This document shows, piece after piece, positions 15,702-23,789 of a stretch of 30,675 bases of DNA. Numbering within the stretch: position 1 is the first letter of the stretch; each line of letters starts with the position of its first letter. Under the pieces are notes generated by a model, which searched no databases, had not been told where the DNA came from, and saw nothing but the letters and a program-made list of their open reading frames with translations. Position numbers and translations under genes: made by a program. The stretch is taken from the NCBI RefSeq assembly GCF_019649055.1, contig NW_026570607.1, positions 1 through 30,675 of the forward strand. Reading direction: 5' to 3'. Source of the DNA: Paramacrobiotus metropolitanus (lineage: Eukaryota; Tardigrada; Eutardigrada; Parachela; Macrobiotidae).

Positions 15702-17518
15702 GCGATCATACTTCTCCCGTCCGGGAGAAATATGATCGCCTCATCGGTATCTGGCGCAAACGGTTCCTTTTTCTTTTCGTTAACTTCTTTGACCTTTCCA
15801 CTTTCACTTTTCTTCTCCGGTGCCTCTGGTACCGGGATTATCCGTTGGCTAATCTCGTTGGGCTGCACTCTCGTCATTCCCGGTGCCTCTGGTACTGGGA
15901 TGACCTTTTCTCTTCCCTTTTGTGTCGGTATTGTCCGATTTAATGTGTTTTCGATCTCCTGCTGAATCATTTGCAGCTGCTCAAATGGTAACAAATCTTT
16001 TCGCGTAACTTTTTTCTTTTCGTTTCCCGGTGCCTCTGGTACTGGGATTAGCGTTTTATTAACCGTTTGAAAATTTCCCGTCTGTTTTACAAGTTCGGTG
16101 ACCTTTCCGACTTGAACTTTGGCGACTGGTTTGGGGTCATCTTCTTTCTCTTCTTCGCCTTCATTATCCATCAGTACGAACTTCTTCTCTAAGAAGTCGA
16201 ATCCCAGTAAGACTTGTACGTCGTCGCACTTCGGCCGGACGTAGAAGGAATGTTCGCTTGTCTTCTTTCGTAAGGTCACTGGTGCTACGCAGTAATGCGT
16301 CACCAGGAATCCTGACGTTCCGCTAATTCCGTTTATTTTCACCAGTCTATCTGGTGGCAATGGGAGCATATGAAGTCCATTCTTCTCGCAAAACGGTTTG
16401 CTGATCAGCGACGTCTCAGCGCCGGTGTCCAACATTGCGTTGACCTTTATGTCTCCCACTTTCACTTCATGTGTGTATGCTTCAATTCTCTTGGGCAATT
16501 TTCCGTTTTGAATCTTCAAGGTGTGAATCTTACATTTCACAGGAATAAGTGATACTGGTCCCGGATCCATATCGGGAAAGCACTTGTCCTTTGCTGGAGT
16601 GCTATGACCTTTCAGTATCTCGCTCAGCTTATCAATCCTATGTGGAACGTTAGTCCGAACATCGTAATATTTTCGCGGCTTTTCTTTATTTGTTCGCTTC
16701 TCTGTAGCCATTTTATCACCGGTGACCTTTTCCACGTTCTGCACTTGCTCATTTGCTTTTGTGCTATCCATGTGACCTTTAGTCACTTCATTTATCGTCT
16801 GATGGATCAGTTCCTCTTTGCGATTTTCATTTCGTTTATCTCTCAACTTCTCAATGACTTCACTTGTTATTTGGTCCGCTCGCTTCAGTTCGTCTTCTTC
16901 GCTATCTTTCATCTCATCTGGTGACCTTTCATATGTAACCATGTCATATCCCTTTTCGGTCATCCATTCGATCACTCTTGCAGACACTTCATTGTTCGTT
17001 TTCGTCGGGTCAATTTGCGAAGACATCCCGTCTGTTCGGGCTGGTGACTTGTCATTGGCATCCTTTTGCAGTGCCTTGTGATAAGTCCCGTGACCTTTCA
17101 ACTGCGCCACTCTGTTGCGTTTGCGCCATCTCATTTGACCGTCCTTTTGTTCATTTTGCGCTAAGTCCTGTGACCTTTCGTTGCGCTTCATGACAAATCC
17201 GCCACCTGTCAGCTTTTGTATGGGGACTTTTTCTCCATAATTCGGCGGTTTATCCTGTGGTGGAGCATTACGTGAATGATTCCAGTCAGCGAATGTCTTC
17301 TTATATTCCTCTGGATTGAATACTGGGACTGGGTTCGGTGACCCTTGCGCTGGTTTCCCGGTAACCAACTCTTCTAGTCGCTTTCTTTCACATTGCGTTC
17401 GCAACTGTTGCATGTCCCAGTAGTCCTCTTGTGACATTCTCGCTTTCTGCTTTGCCTTCGGCGTTACGGGTATCCACATCCCGTGATTGCCATTCGGTCT
17501 GTAGGCCACTTTTGCCAC
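15698..17518 (-). CDS. Retropepsin-containing protein
   Basis: Aspartic protease of the retroviral type. The active site AMLDTGAETSLIS lies at about 16440-16400 (near residue 360), and LLGFDFL about 75 residues later corresponds to the conserved ILG region. The 350-residue N-terminal half is charged and disordered. The C-terminal tail has three IPVPEAP repeats near 16040, 15900 and 15840, and a fourth continues in the next frame. The frame overlaps the preceding linker frame by about 95 bases in the -1 phase. It is open from about 17559, and GTG 17518 and an ATG at residue 14 are possible starts. It is therefore probably translated by a -1 shift or by reinitiation. At least ten octamers lie within. 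Confidence 0.88.
   Translation of the reverse strand: MAKVAYRPNGNHGMWIPVTPKAKQKARMSQEDYWDMQQLRTQCERKRLEELVTGKPAQGSPNPVPVFNPEEYKKTFADWNHSRNAPPQDKPPNYGEKVPIQKLTGGGFVMKRNERSQDLAQNEQKDGQMRWRKRNRVAQLKGHGTYHKALQKDANDKSPARTDGMSSQIDPTKTNNEVSARVIEWMTEKGYDMVTYERSPDEMKDSEEDELKRADQITSEVIEKLRDKRNENRKEELIHQTINEVTKGHMDSTKANEQVQNVEKVTGDKMATEKRTNKEKPRKYYDVRTNVPHRIDKLSEILKGHSTPAKDKCFPDMDPGPVSLIPVKCKIHTLKIQNGKLPKRIEAYTHEVKVGDIKVNAMLDTGAETSLISKPFCEKNGLHMLPLPPDRLVKINGISGTSGFLVTHYCVAPVTLRKKTSEHSFYVRPKCDDVQVLLGFDFLEKKFVLMDNEGEEEKEDDPKPVAKVQVGKVTELVKQTGNFQTVNKTLIPVPEAPGNEKKKVTRKDLLPFEQLQMIQQEIENTLNRTIPTQKGREKVIPVPEAPGMTRVQPNEISQRIIPVPEAPEKKSESGKVKEVNEKKKEPFAPDTDEAIIFLPDGRSMIA
15702..15739 (-). promoter_or_regulatory. 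17-bp hairpin at the protease stop
   Basis: Two 17-base arms pair with one mismatch at DNA level (a G-U pair in one RNA sense) around a 4-base loop. The hairpin ends one base before the ATGA stop/start overlap (15701-15698). Its position and strength suggest a translational control element. No canonical slippery heptamer precedes it within the open -1 window, so reinitiation is the better guess. Confidence 0.6.
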
Positions 17519-18515
17519 TTTTCCTTCTGTTGCAGCGTTATTGCATCCACAAGTGAGTCATCGGAGTTCTGTTGTGCCGTTTCGCCATTCTTTTGCTGCG
17601 CTGTTCGCAGTGTCAAGTCTGTTTCTTGACCTTTTAACACGACGCTATCGCCGTGACCTTTCGCATTCGCACTCGCCCCTTGACCTTTAACTTGGACTTT
17701 TCCAACAGAAGGTGACCTTTTATCTTTACTAATAACGGTGATATTCTGCTTAATCCATTCTTGCCTTATTCGCTTCTCTTCTTCGTCTTCTGAACAATTC
17801 CAAAACTTTGGCTTTGGCTCCCCGTAACAATCGCAACTTGGCTCCTTCGCCTTATCGTTTTCTGCCAAAAATTTTCGGAATTTCGCGTGTTGTTCATTTT
17901 CCTCTTGCGCAGTATCGTTCTGCGGTGGTGATTTTTGGTCGTTCGACTTGCCATTTATCTGTTTCCGGAACCATTCGTGGTGCATTTCCACTTCTTCTGC
18001 GGTATCAGTTTGCGGTTTCTTTTGGTTTAACAGCGCTTGTCGAATCTTGGCATTACGTAATGCACGACGTTCAGCTAACACTTTCTCGCTGCAATACGGT
18101 GACCTTTCATTTTGCTGCACTTTTTGCAGTGTCGCGCTACCGTCACGACAATTCCCACTCGCAGTACCATTCTGCGGTGACCTTTGGTCCCGTTGCACGT
18201 TTCCACTCGCAGTACCATTCTGCGGTGACCTTTGATTCTGTGACGGTATCCCCATAACCGTTCCATTTCCTTTTTGTGATGACGGCATCCATATAGCCGT
18301 CTCTCTTTGCTGTGGCGGCATCCATCTAGCCGTTTCTTGTGGTTGCGGCGTCCATATAGCCGGTCCATTTTGCTTTTTCGCTGACGGCATCCATATAGCC
18401 GTCGCAGTGGTCACATTCACTGCAGTACCATTCTGCAGTGGTGACCTTTCCCTTTTATCCGGTGGTTTAGGGTCGGGTCGATCAGTAGGCTCACCGGTGC
18501 CTACTGATCTTGCCC
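17464..18515 (-). CDS. Repetitive linker protein fused to Gag by -1 frameshift
   Basis: The frame is open without interruption from the slippery site at the end of gag through to a TAA at 17464. Its first near-start (GTG 18420) is not needed if frameshifting supplies it. The N-terminal half is repetitive. About five IWMP/IWTP/RWMP units alternate with Q/K/E linkers (18400-18240), then two copies of RSPQNGTASGN (about 18235-18150). The octamer encodes the QRS of each of these copies. The remainder is hydrophilic, with a CDCYGEPKPKFWNC stretch, KGQ and KGH octamer products, and no recognised domain. A 5-bp hairpin ACGGG/CCCGT just before the stop and a 95-base overlap with the protease frame mark the next junction. 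Confidence 0.75.
18418..18440 (-). repeat. 8-bp inverted repeat in the linker frame
   Basis: CACTGCAG (18418-18425) and CTGCAGTG (18433-18440) are perfectly complementary with a 7-base loop, about 40 bases downstream of the frameshift hairpin. It might contribute to a larger fold there. Confidence 0.4.
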
Positions 18516-18522
18516 GTTTCCC
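18480..18522 (-). promoter_or_regulatory. -1 ribosomal frameshift signal at the end of gag
   Basis: All parts of a classical signal are present. The slippery heptamer G GGA AAC is in the gag frame at 18522-18516. A 6-base spacer follows (18515-18510). Then comes a perfect 11-bp hairpin, GATCAGTAGGC/GCCTACTGATC, with an 8-base loop (18509-18480). The gag stop TAG (18503-18501) is inside the stem. The -1 frame is open through this point into the linker frame. G GGA AAC is a known retroviral gag-pro slippery site. Function is inferred, but the arrangement is very unlikely by chance. Confidence 0.85.
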
Positions 18523-21500
18523 TGAACCGGCGCTCCACCTTGTTGTACGCCTTGCACATTTGCTTGTTGTTGTCCGATATCGTTTGCCGGGTTAGGATTC
18601 TGTCCGCCACCGTTGTTGTACTGGCCACCACCCTGTTGGTAGTTGCCTTGGCCGCCTCCATTGTTCTGGCCTCCTCTGAAATTTCCGCGGCCATAGCCTC
18701 TGTTCCTTCCTCTGAAGCCGCCGCGGCCGAAGCCACCGCCGCGATAGCCGCCGCCTTGGCCGCCCCCATTTCCATTTCCATAGTTCCCGTTACCTTGCTG
18801 ATTCTGAAAGTTCGCTTTCGCCTGGTACCATTGCGTGATCAGGTCATACCCATTTGCGACTGCTTGGCGCCAACCACCGAGCCCGCGCAGTCGTTGCCAC
18901 TCGTTGAAGGCAAACAGGTTTGGGTTCTGTTCCGGTGGTGTATTGGCGAATTTGCATCCCTGGGTCTGGTGGTTGCCATACATACAGTACTGGCACATCT
19001 GCACATTGTTCGCCACCCATCCGTCAATCATCTGGAACTTAAACTCAGTTCGTGACCCTTGGTTTTGCTGTTGATTCCCTCTGAAGTTCCCTTGACCTTG
19101 ACCTTGTCCCTGATTCTGGAAGTTCCCCTGACCTCCATTCCAATTTCCATTTCCGTATCCATTTCCGCCAAAGTTTCCGTTACCCCCACCTTGTTGTGGT
19201 AACCCGACATTCATAGGGACCATATTCTGTGGTGCAGGTGGGGCCACATTCTGGGGAGCCACATTCTGGGCTACCGGTCTCACTTGAGCTGCTGCCTGTA
19301 TCGCCGCCACCATCGCATATGTTATCGGTTGTCCCGTCTGACTGTCGATAAAGGTCACCTTTTCCGTGACCTCTCTGACCGGAGTCTCCACACGGTATTC
19401 GACTGGTTGCTGGGGTGGTGCAGCTGCCATTCTCTGTGGCGGCACATTTTCGACTTGCCCTTGGCGGATGGTCACGTATTCCTGATTACGTTGACCTTTA
19501 GGCGCCTTATATTTCTCTTCGCCGGTGGCCCAATGTCGGAAGAAGTCCTTCACGTCCGTTGGCGTCTTGCACTTTTGTATCCGCAATGCTTTGTAGAGTT
19601 CGTTATCCCCTCTACATCCTTCAATTAGGAAACCCACTGCTTGTTTCTCTGTGATGATCCGTTTTGCTTTGAATCGCATCATCGCCTGGTAATACTGATC
19701 AAGCGATTCCTTTCCGAGTTCGAATTTTCTTGCATAGGCTTCACGTAAGCCTAAGACTTCTTCGTCTCTATCGCCATATTCATCCTTGAATTTATCCATC
19801 CATTCAGTTATTGAGTATTCGATTCCGTCTTCTGCTGCGATGTCCTTTTCACCTTCGAACCAAGTTTTGGCAGGACCTTTCACCGCACTAGCAATCTCAA
19901 TCATAATTTGGTCGTCCGTTAGCTGGTAGGTTCTTTGGGTTTCCTTTACTAGTCGTGTCCAGCCACTCACTGTGTCACGACTGCCGTCAAAGGTCATGAG
20001 TGGTGTTTTCCTGGCCATCGAGTTGAGTGCTTTTGTCAATTGCACCGCTGTATTTTCTGCCCTCTGGTCATCGTCTTCTTCGCTACTTGCATCATCACTT
20101 TGATTTCGTTTCGCTTTTCCATAACGGGATTTCCTTGGACGCTCCTGCCGGCTGGAGGGTCTGTCCCGTCGCCCTTCATCAATGAACACGTTTGTTTCAA
20201 AGTGCGAGGGAAATTGTGAAGGGTCACCTCGACTCATATGCGGGTTACTTTCCGAAGGTGGCTCTTTGTCTTCTTTGCCCTTTTCTCCTTCTCTTTCATT
20301 TTTAACACTTCCCTTACCGGTGCCGGTTCGTAGCGGCATCTCAAAGTGGAAGCTTTTGCCCGTGCCCGTTTCATGCGCCTTGCTATAACTGGGCGGCGGT
20401 GACTCCACTGTTGCTGTTCTGACTCCATATTGCAGCAGTTGTTCGTCTTTGTGTTTATTCGACATGTTGAGCGCCTTATTTTCGTCTTCAAGGCGACGGA
20501 CTTTCAACTGGAATTCCTCTTTTTCCGTTTTCAAATTCTGATTCTCCTCGTTGACCTTTAGCATGTGCTGATGGAGTTGGAAGGTCTTCTCCTGGATGAC
20601 TTTTTCAGTATCATTCTCCATCCTCTTAATGTGTTCCGCCAACTGGGTCACATCCCTTTCCAACGTCGTGTATTCCTCAGCTGCCGCTTTCAGCTGGTTT
20701 TTTGTACGGGTGACCTCATCTTCCCTCGTCATTGCCGTTTGGGTCATATCGATCAGCTCCGTGTTGAGTCTGATGATCTCCTGTGTTTTCTGATGTGCCG
20801 TTTGTTGCCATTCTTTATCTTTCAGTTCAAGCACCGTGACCTTTTCATCCAAGAGGTGTGCCTCATGTTCCCACCTCGCGCCTCGTTCTGCAATTGTCTT
20901 GGCGGCTTCCTTCAACTCTTTGATCTCATCGGTGACCTTTCTGTTGTCCTCCTTCAACACCTTATTCTCTTGCATCATCTGTCTTATTTCGTTATTCAAC
21001 CGTACACCTTCGGTGGCTGTTTGATCTCGCAAGTCCTTTGCCACCTGAGCGGCTTCATCAGCCCTTCTCTGGTGATCGTATGACTCCTTCTGGAGGGTCT
21101 CGATATTCTCGTCACGGAGCTTCAGATCATTCCTGAGCTTGAAGACTTCAGTAGTGTTTGTCAACAACCGCTGAGTAGCATCGGCGAGTTTGGTTGCGTA
21201 TTCATCTCTTTTCGTTTCGGCTTCAGTGACCTTTAGTTTCAGTGAGTCACATTCGTCCTTCAGTTCCGCTAAGTGTCGTGACCTTTCCGCTGTTTCTTCG
21301 GACATACTTTCGTTAAGGTCACTGACTGCAAGATGACCTTCCATTTCTCTGTCATCCACCATCTTCAAGTATTCTTCCGCGAGTTCTCTTTGACGTTCGT
21401 ATTTGATTTTCCATTCGTCCGCCGCGCTCTCTAAGTCAACCTGTTGTTGTTCCAATACGTATATTCGGGCTTCCAGCGACGACAGTTTTTCCCGATTTTC

Positions 21501-22295
21501 TCTCGTTCGTTTCGTTGCCTGACTTTCCTTGGCCTCGAGTTCGTCTTCCAACTCTCTCACACGAGTCCTCAAAGTCGTTGTGGGACTGTTCGGTGATGGC
21601 GATCTAACATTGATGACCTTTCCCATTTGTGTCCGTTCAATAAGGTGCTCGGGTATGTCCTTGAATGGTGTCATCCCTTCAACACGGTCAGCTTCCTTCA
21701 TCGCAGTCTGGAAGGACATATTCATCGTCGCTTCATCATCCGTGAAGTATGATTCATTCGATTCATCTGAGACCATTGGAGTTGCCCAAAGGTCATCGCC
21801 TGCGGTTTTATCGATCAGTGAAAGGTCATCCAGTCCCAGTTCAACGAGTTCTTCTTCGGTGACCTTTGTCTTTTCCATTTCCATTTGAGCCAGGTTCACG
21901 TTTTTATCCTGCTCATTCATTCCACTGGTGGTAGCATCCGACTGTGATGCTCCAACTGATTCCGCTCCTCTTGCTGTGGGTTTATCCTCCCCGGTGACCT
22001 TTGTCTGGTTCATCGGATCACTTCCCGCCGTAGACGCGGGAGTGTGCTTCTGGTCGTCGCTTGAACTTTCCTGATTGGCGACCGCCTCGAGCGCCTTCTG
22101 ATAAGTGCTATCAGAGCCTCGTGAATCCTTCTTCTCGAATGCCTTGGGCGCTCGATTATTCCGCTCATGTCCAACTGGACGTGAGTACGGGTACAAATCT
22201 TTTTTGTACGGATTTGGTGCACCTTGCTGTGAGCTTCGGGAGCTTTTGCTTCCCTGACTGCTGTTGGATGTCGGTTCCTCTTGGTCTTTGTCCAT
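18501..22295 (-). CDS. gag: Gag polyprotein with coiled coil, capsid and nucleocapsid regions
   Basis: The start at ATG 22295 is chosen because the frame above it opens only with GTG codons in a GT-rich tract. The protein has about 1264 residues, several times a typical gypsy Gag. Order: a disordered, polar N-terminus; a long coiled coil of about 400 residues (21580-20450; repeated charged heptads); a low-complexity charged region; a retrotransposon gag/capsid-like domain (about 20000-19500, with FDGSRDTVSGW, FEGEKD and FFRHWATGEEKY); P/Q-rich sequence; a CCHC zinc knuckle CQYCMYGNHQTQGC (about 18996-18955); and a G/N/R-rich RGG tail (18800-18560). The knuckle and RGG tail would bind the genomic RNA. 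The coiled coil probably adds assembly contacts. It ends in the frameshift signal. Confidence 0.9.
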   Translation of the reverse strand: MDKDQEEPTSNSSQGSKSSRSSQQGAPNPYKKDLYPYSRPVGHERNNRAPKAFEKKDSRGSDSTYQKALEAVANQESSSDDQKHTPASTAGSDPMNQTKVTGEDKPTARGAESVGASQSDATTSGMNEQDKNVNLAQMEMEKTKVTEEELVELGLDDLSLIDKTAGDDLWATPMVSDESNESYFTDDEATMNMSFQTAMKEADRVEGMTPFKDIPEHLIERTQMGKVINVRSPSPNSPTTTLRTRVRELEDELEAKESQATKRTRENREKLSSLEARIYVLEQQQVDLESAADEWKIKYERQRELAEEYLKMVDDREMEGHLAVSDLNESMSEETAERSRHLAELKDECDSLKLKVTEAETKRDEYATKLADATQRLLTNTTEVFKLRNDLKLRDENIETLQKESYDHQRRADEAAQVAKDLRDQTATEGVRLNNEIRQMMQENKVLKEDNRKVTDEIKELKEAAKTIAERGARWEHEAHLLDEKVTVLELKDKEWQQTAHQKTQEIIRLNTELIDMTQTAMTREDEVTRTKNQLKAAAEEYTTLERDVTQLAEHIKRMENDTEKVIQEKTFQLHQHMLKVNEENQNLKTEKEEFQLKVRRLEDENKALNMSNKHKDEQLLQYGVRTATVESPPPSYSKAHETGTGKSFHFEMPLRTGTGKGSVKNEREGEKGKEDKEPPSESNPHMSRGDPSQFPSHFETNVFIDEGRRDRPSSRQERPRKSRYGKAKRNQSDDASSEEDDDQRAENTAVQLTKALNSMARKTPLMTFDGSRDTVSGWTRLVKETQRTYQLTDDQIMIEIASAVKGPAKTWFEGEKDIAAEDGIEYSITEWMDKFKDEYGDRDEEVLGLREAYARKFELGKESLDQYYQAMMRFKAKRIITEKQAVGFLIEGCRGDNELYKALRIQKCKTPTDVKDFFRHWATGEEKYKAPKGQRNQEYVTIRQGQVENVPPQRMAAAPPQQPVEYRVETPVREVTEKVTFIDSQTGQPITYAMVAAIQAAAQVRPVAQNVAPQNVAPPAPQNMVPMNVGLPQQGGGNGNFGGNGYGNGNWNGGQGNFQNQGQGQGQGNFRGNQQQNQGSRTEFKFQMIDGWVANNVQMCQYCMYGNHQTQGCKFANTPPEQNPNLFAFNEWQRLRGLGGWRQAVANGYDLITQWYQAKANFQNQQGNGNYGNGNGGGQGGGYRGGGFGRGGFRGRNRGYGRGNFRGGQNNGGGQGNYQQGGGQYNNGGGQNPNPANDIGQQQANVQGVQQGGAPVQGNGQDQ

Positions 22296-22370
22296 GTTGA
22301 TCGGATAACTTGGACGCTCCTGCCAATTGTTCTCACACACACGTTATTGTATGGTTTATTCAAGTATCCT

Positions 22371-22888
22371 AAAGGTCACTCTGTACCTCCGAAATTTTTC
22401 TAAGTCCTTATTAAAGGTCACTTTTCGACTGAAAAATTTCGACCAAGTCCCGTTTAAAGGTCACTTTTTGATAAAAAAAGTTCGAGAGATTTGCCCTAAA
22501 AGGTCACTTTCGGACAGAACTTCGAAACCGTTCTTACAGTTCAGAACACGTTAACGATTGAATTCCTACAGCTGCTGATATCGCTGTACTACCAATCAAC
22601 TCGATTCAGCTTTATGAAAGGTCACTGTTGATCACTTTCAGATCATAAAGGTCACTAAGATGGGTCAATTTGATCAATTCCAACTTTTTTGGTAAAGGTC
22701 ACTTTTCAAAGTCAAAAGTCAACTTCTAGTCTCAAAGGTCACTTTCCGACTCAACTCAACTCAAAAGGTCACTTTCCAGCTCAATTTGCAAGTTAAAGGT
22801 CAATTTCCAGCTCAATTCTATCAAAGGTCACTTTCTAGCTCGGTTTTGATCAAAGGTCACTTTTCCTTTGTCTGAACTTAAAAGGTCA
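22371..22888 (+). repeat. Thirteen-copy AAAGGTCA array with near-regular spacing
   Basis: Octamers start at 22371, 22413, 22456, 22499, 22617, 22647, 22694, 22734, 22764, 22795, 22823, 22852 and 22881, all on the plus strand (antisense to the element). Steps are 42, 43, 43, 118, 30, 47, 40, 30, 31, 28, 29 and 29 bases, near three or four DNA turns for most. Many copies extend to AAAGGTCACTTT, with pyrimidine/CAGCTCAA-like spacers in the 28-31-base part. This looks like a binding-site array or a minisatellite built on such a site. Confidence 0.85.
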
Positions 22889-23335
22889 CTTTCCGTCTCA
22901 CTTATCTCATCTCAAATCAAATTTCCCATTATCGCTCAAGTTCAACGGAAAATCCCCATTCGGGTTGTTTACCTCGTTCTGATTGGTCTGCTAGCTCAAA
23001 ATGTTCAGTTCAAATTTCAGCCAATCACAGTTCAGATAACTAGCCAATCATTTTAATCCGTTTAGAAAATTGATCTGCCTGACGTCACGGTCAACGGCCA
23101 GACATGCGCGCCGTGTGCAAAACTCCGCCTATTTCTACGCTCAGCTCAGTACGGGCCAATGAAAAATGAGAATTTTACCATCTAACCAATCCCGTAATTA
23201 ATAACGGGTTTTCTACCTGTTTCCTCGTCCGTTCCACGAGAATCGATCCAGATGATCCAGATTCTTCTTCCACTGTCCGTTCCCGCGCTGCCGCCGGTTT
23301 TACCGTAACGGTTGTGCCGCACGCTTTCGGTGAGT

Positions 23336-23367
23336 TACTGTGCCGGCTGACTGCCGTAGCAACAGTA
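23336..23367 (-). repeat. Leader copy of the 3'-array hairpin
   Basis: A 6-bp stem TACTGT/ACAGTA encloses GCCGGC, five bases and GCCGTA, the same core as the hairpins at 1148-1585. A looser match (GCCGGTTTTACCGTAA) lies at about 23293-23308. Confidence 0.6.
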
Positions 23368-23454
23368 GTGGCGCTCTACTCCAGTTTGGAGGAGTCTGAT
23401 CTGTCTTTTCCCGTGCGCCCCTTTTGGCGCTTCGGCGCTTCTGCCCCACGGCTT

Positions 23455-23597
23455 AGGATTCGCTGAATCCTTGCCGAGTACCAGTGACACCAGTGTAGGT
23501 CTTCGCTGAAGACTCTACACCGAGGAGCACTGGCGACTGAACTCTTGCACTCTTTCACAGCTGAGGAAACAGCACAGGTCTTCGCTGAAGACACTGT
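23455..23597 (-). promoter_or_regulatory. Three leader hairpins sharing one triloop
   Basis: Each hairpin contains TTCGCTGAA on the plus strand: AGGATTC-GCT-GAATCCT (23455-23471), GTCTTC-GCT-GAAGAC within a longer stem GTGTAG/CTACAC (23493-23520, with possible outer CCAGTG/CACTGG to 23533), and ACAG-GTCTTC-GCT-GAAGAC-CTGT with a bulged A (23574-23597). In the element RNA the loop is AGC. The distance downstream of the primer site fits a packaging/dimerisation region, but that is inference. Confidence 0.65.
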
Positions 23598-23777
23598 ACC
23601 GAAAGCCAAAGCTGGTAATCCGCGTCCGATGGAGGAATTGCACCGCTTGTGGTGTTGCGCTTTGCTGTAGGACAGACCTGTGCCTTACTGGTCACGGTGA
23701 ACACGTCAATTAACAGGCCAGATTTGCCTGACAAAGTCAAATCAGATCAGTCAACTCAAATCAGAGAACCGCTATCG

Positions 23778-23789
23778 GCTCTGCTACCA
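23778..23789 (-). promoter_or_regulatory. Primer binding site matching initiator tRNA-Met
   Basis: Minus-strand TGGTAGCAGAGC begins one base inside the 5' LTR. TGGTAGCAGAG is complementary to the 3' end of metazoan initiator tRNA-Met. It fixes the element's direction and the inner LTR edge. Confidence 0.8.

Larger units (their letters stand above)
22296..23777 (-). other. 5' leader of the element
   Basis: About 1.5 kb lie between the primer binding site and the Gag ATG. No protein is supported on either strand. Its gag-proximal part holds the 13-copy octamer array (22371-22888). Its middle holds CCAAT-like strings and one GCCGGC/GCCGTA hairpin. Its primer-proximal part (23450-23600) holds three hairpins with the same 3-base loop. 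In retroelements this region usually carries the packaging and dimerisation signals. Confidence 0.7.

Noticed and set aside
17464-17562. A second programmed -1 frameshift between linker and protease
   Set aside because: The overlap and phase fit, but I find no canonical heptamer (only GGAAAAG-like strings) and only a 5-bp hairpin close to the stop. A single-base error or reinitiation is equally likely.
22371-22888. CRISPR-like array (short repeats with spacers)
   Set aside because: The repeat core is only 8-12 bases, spacers vary and are low in complexity, the same string occurs throughout the element, and the setting is eukaryotic.
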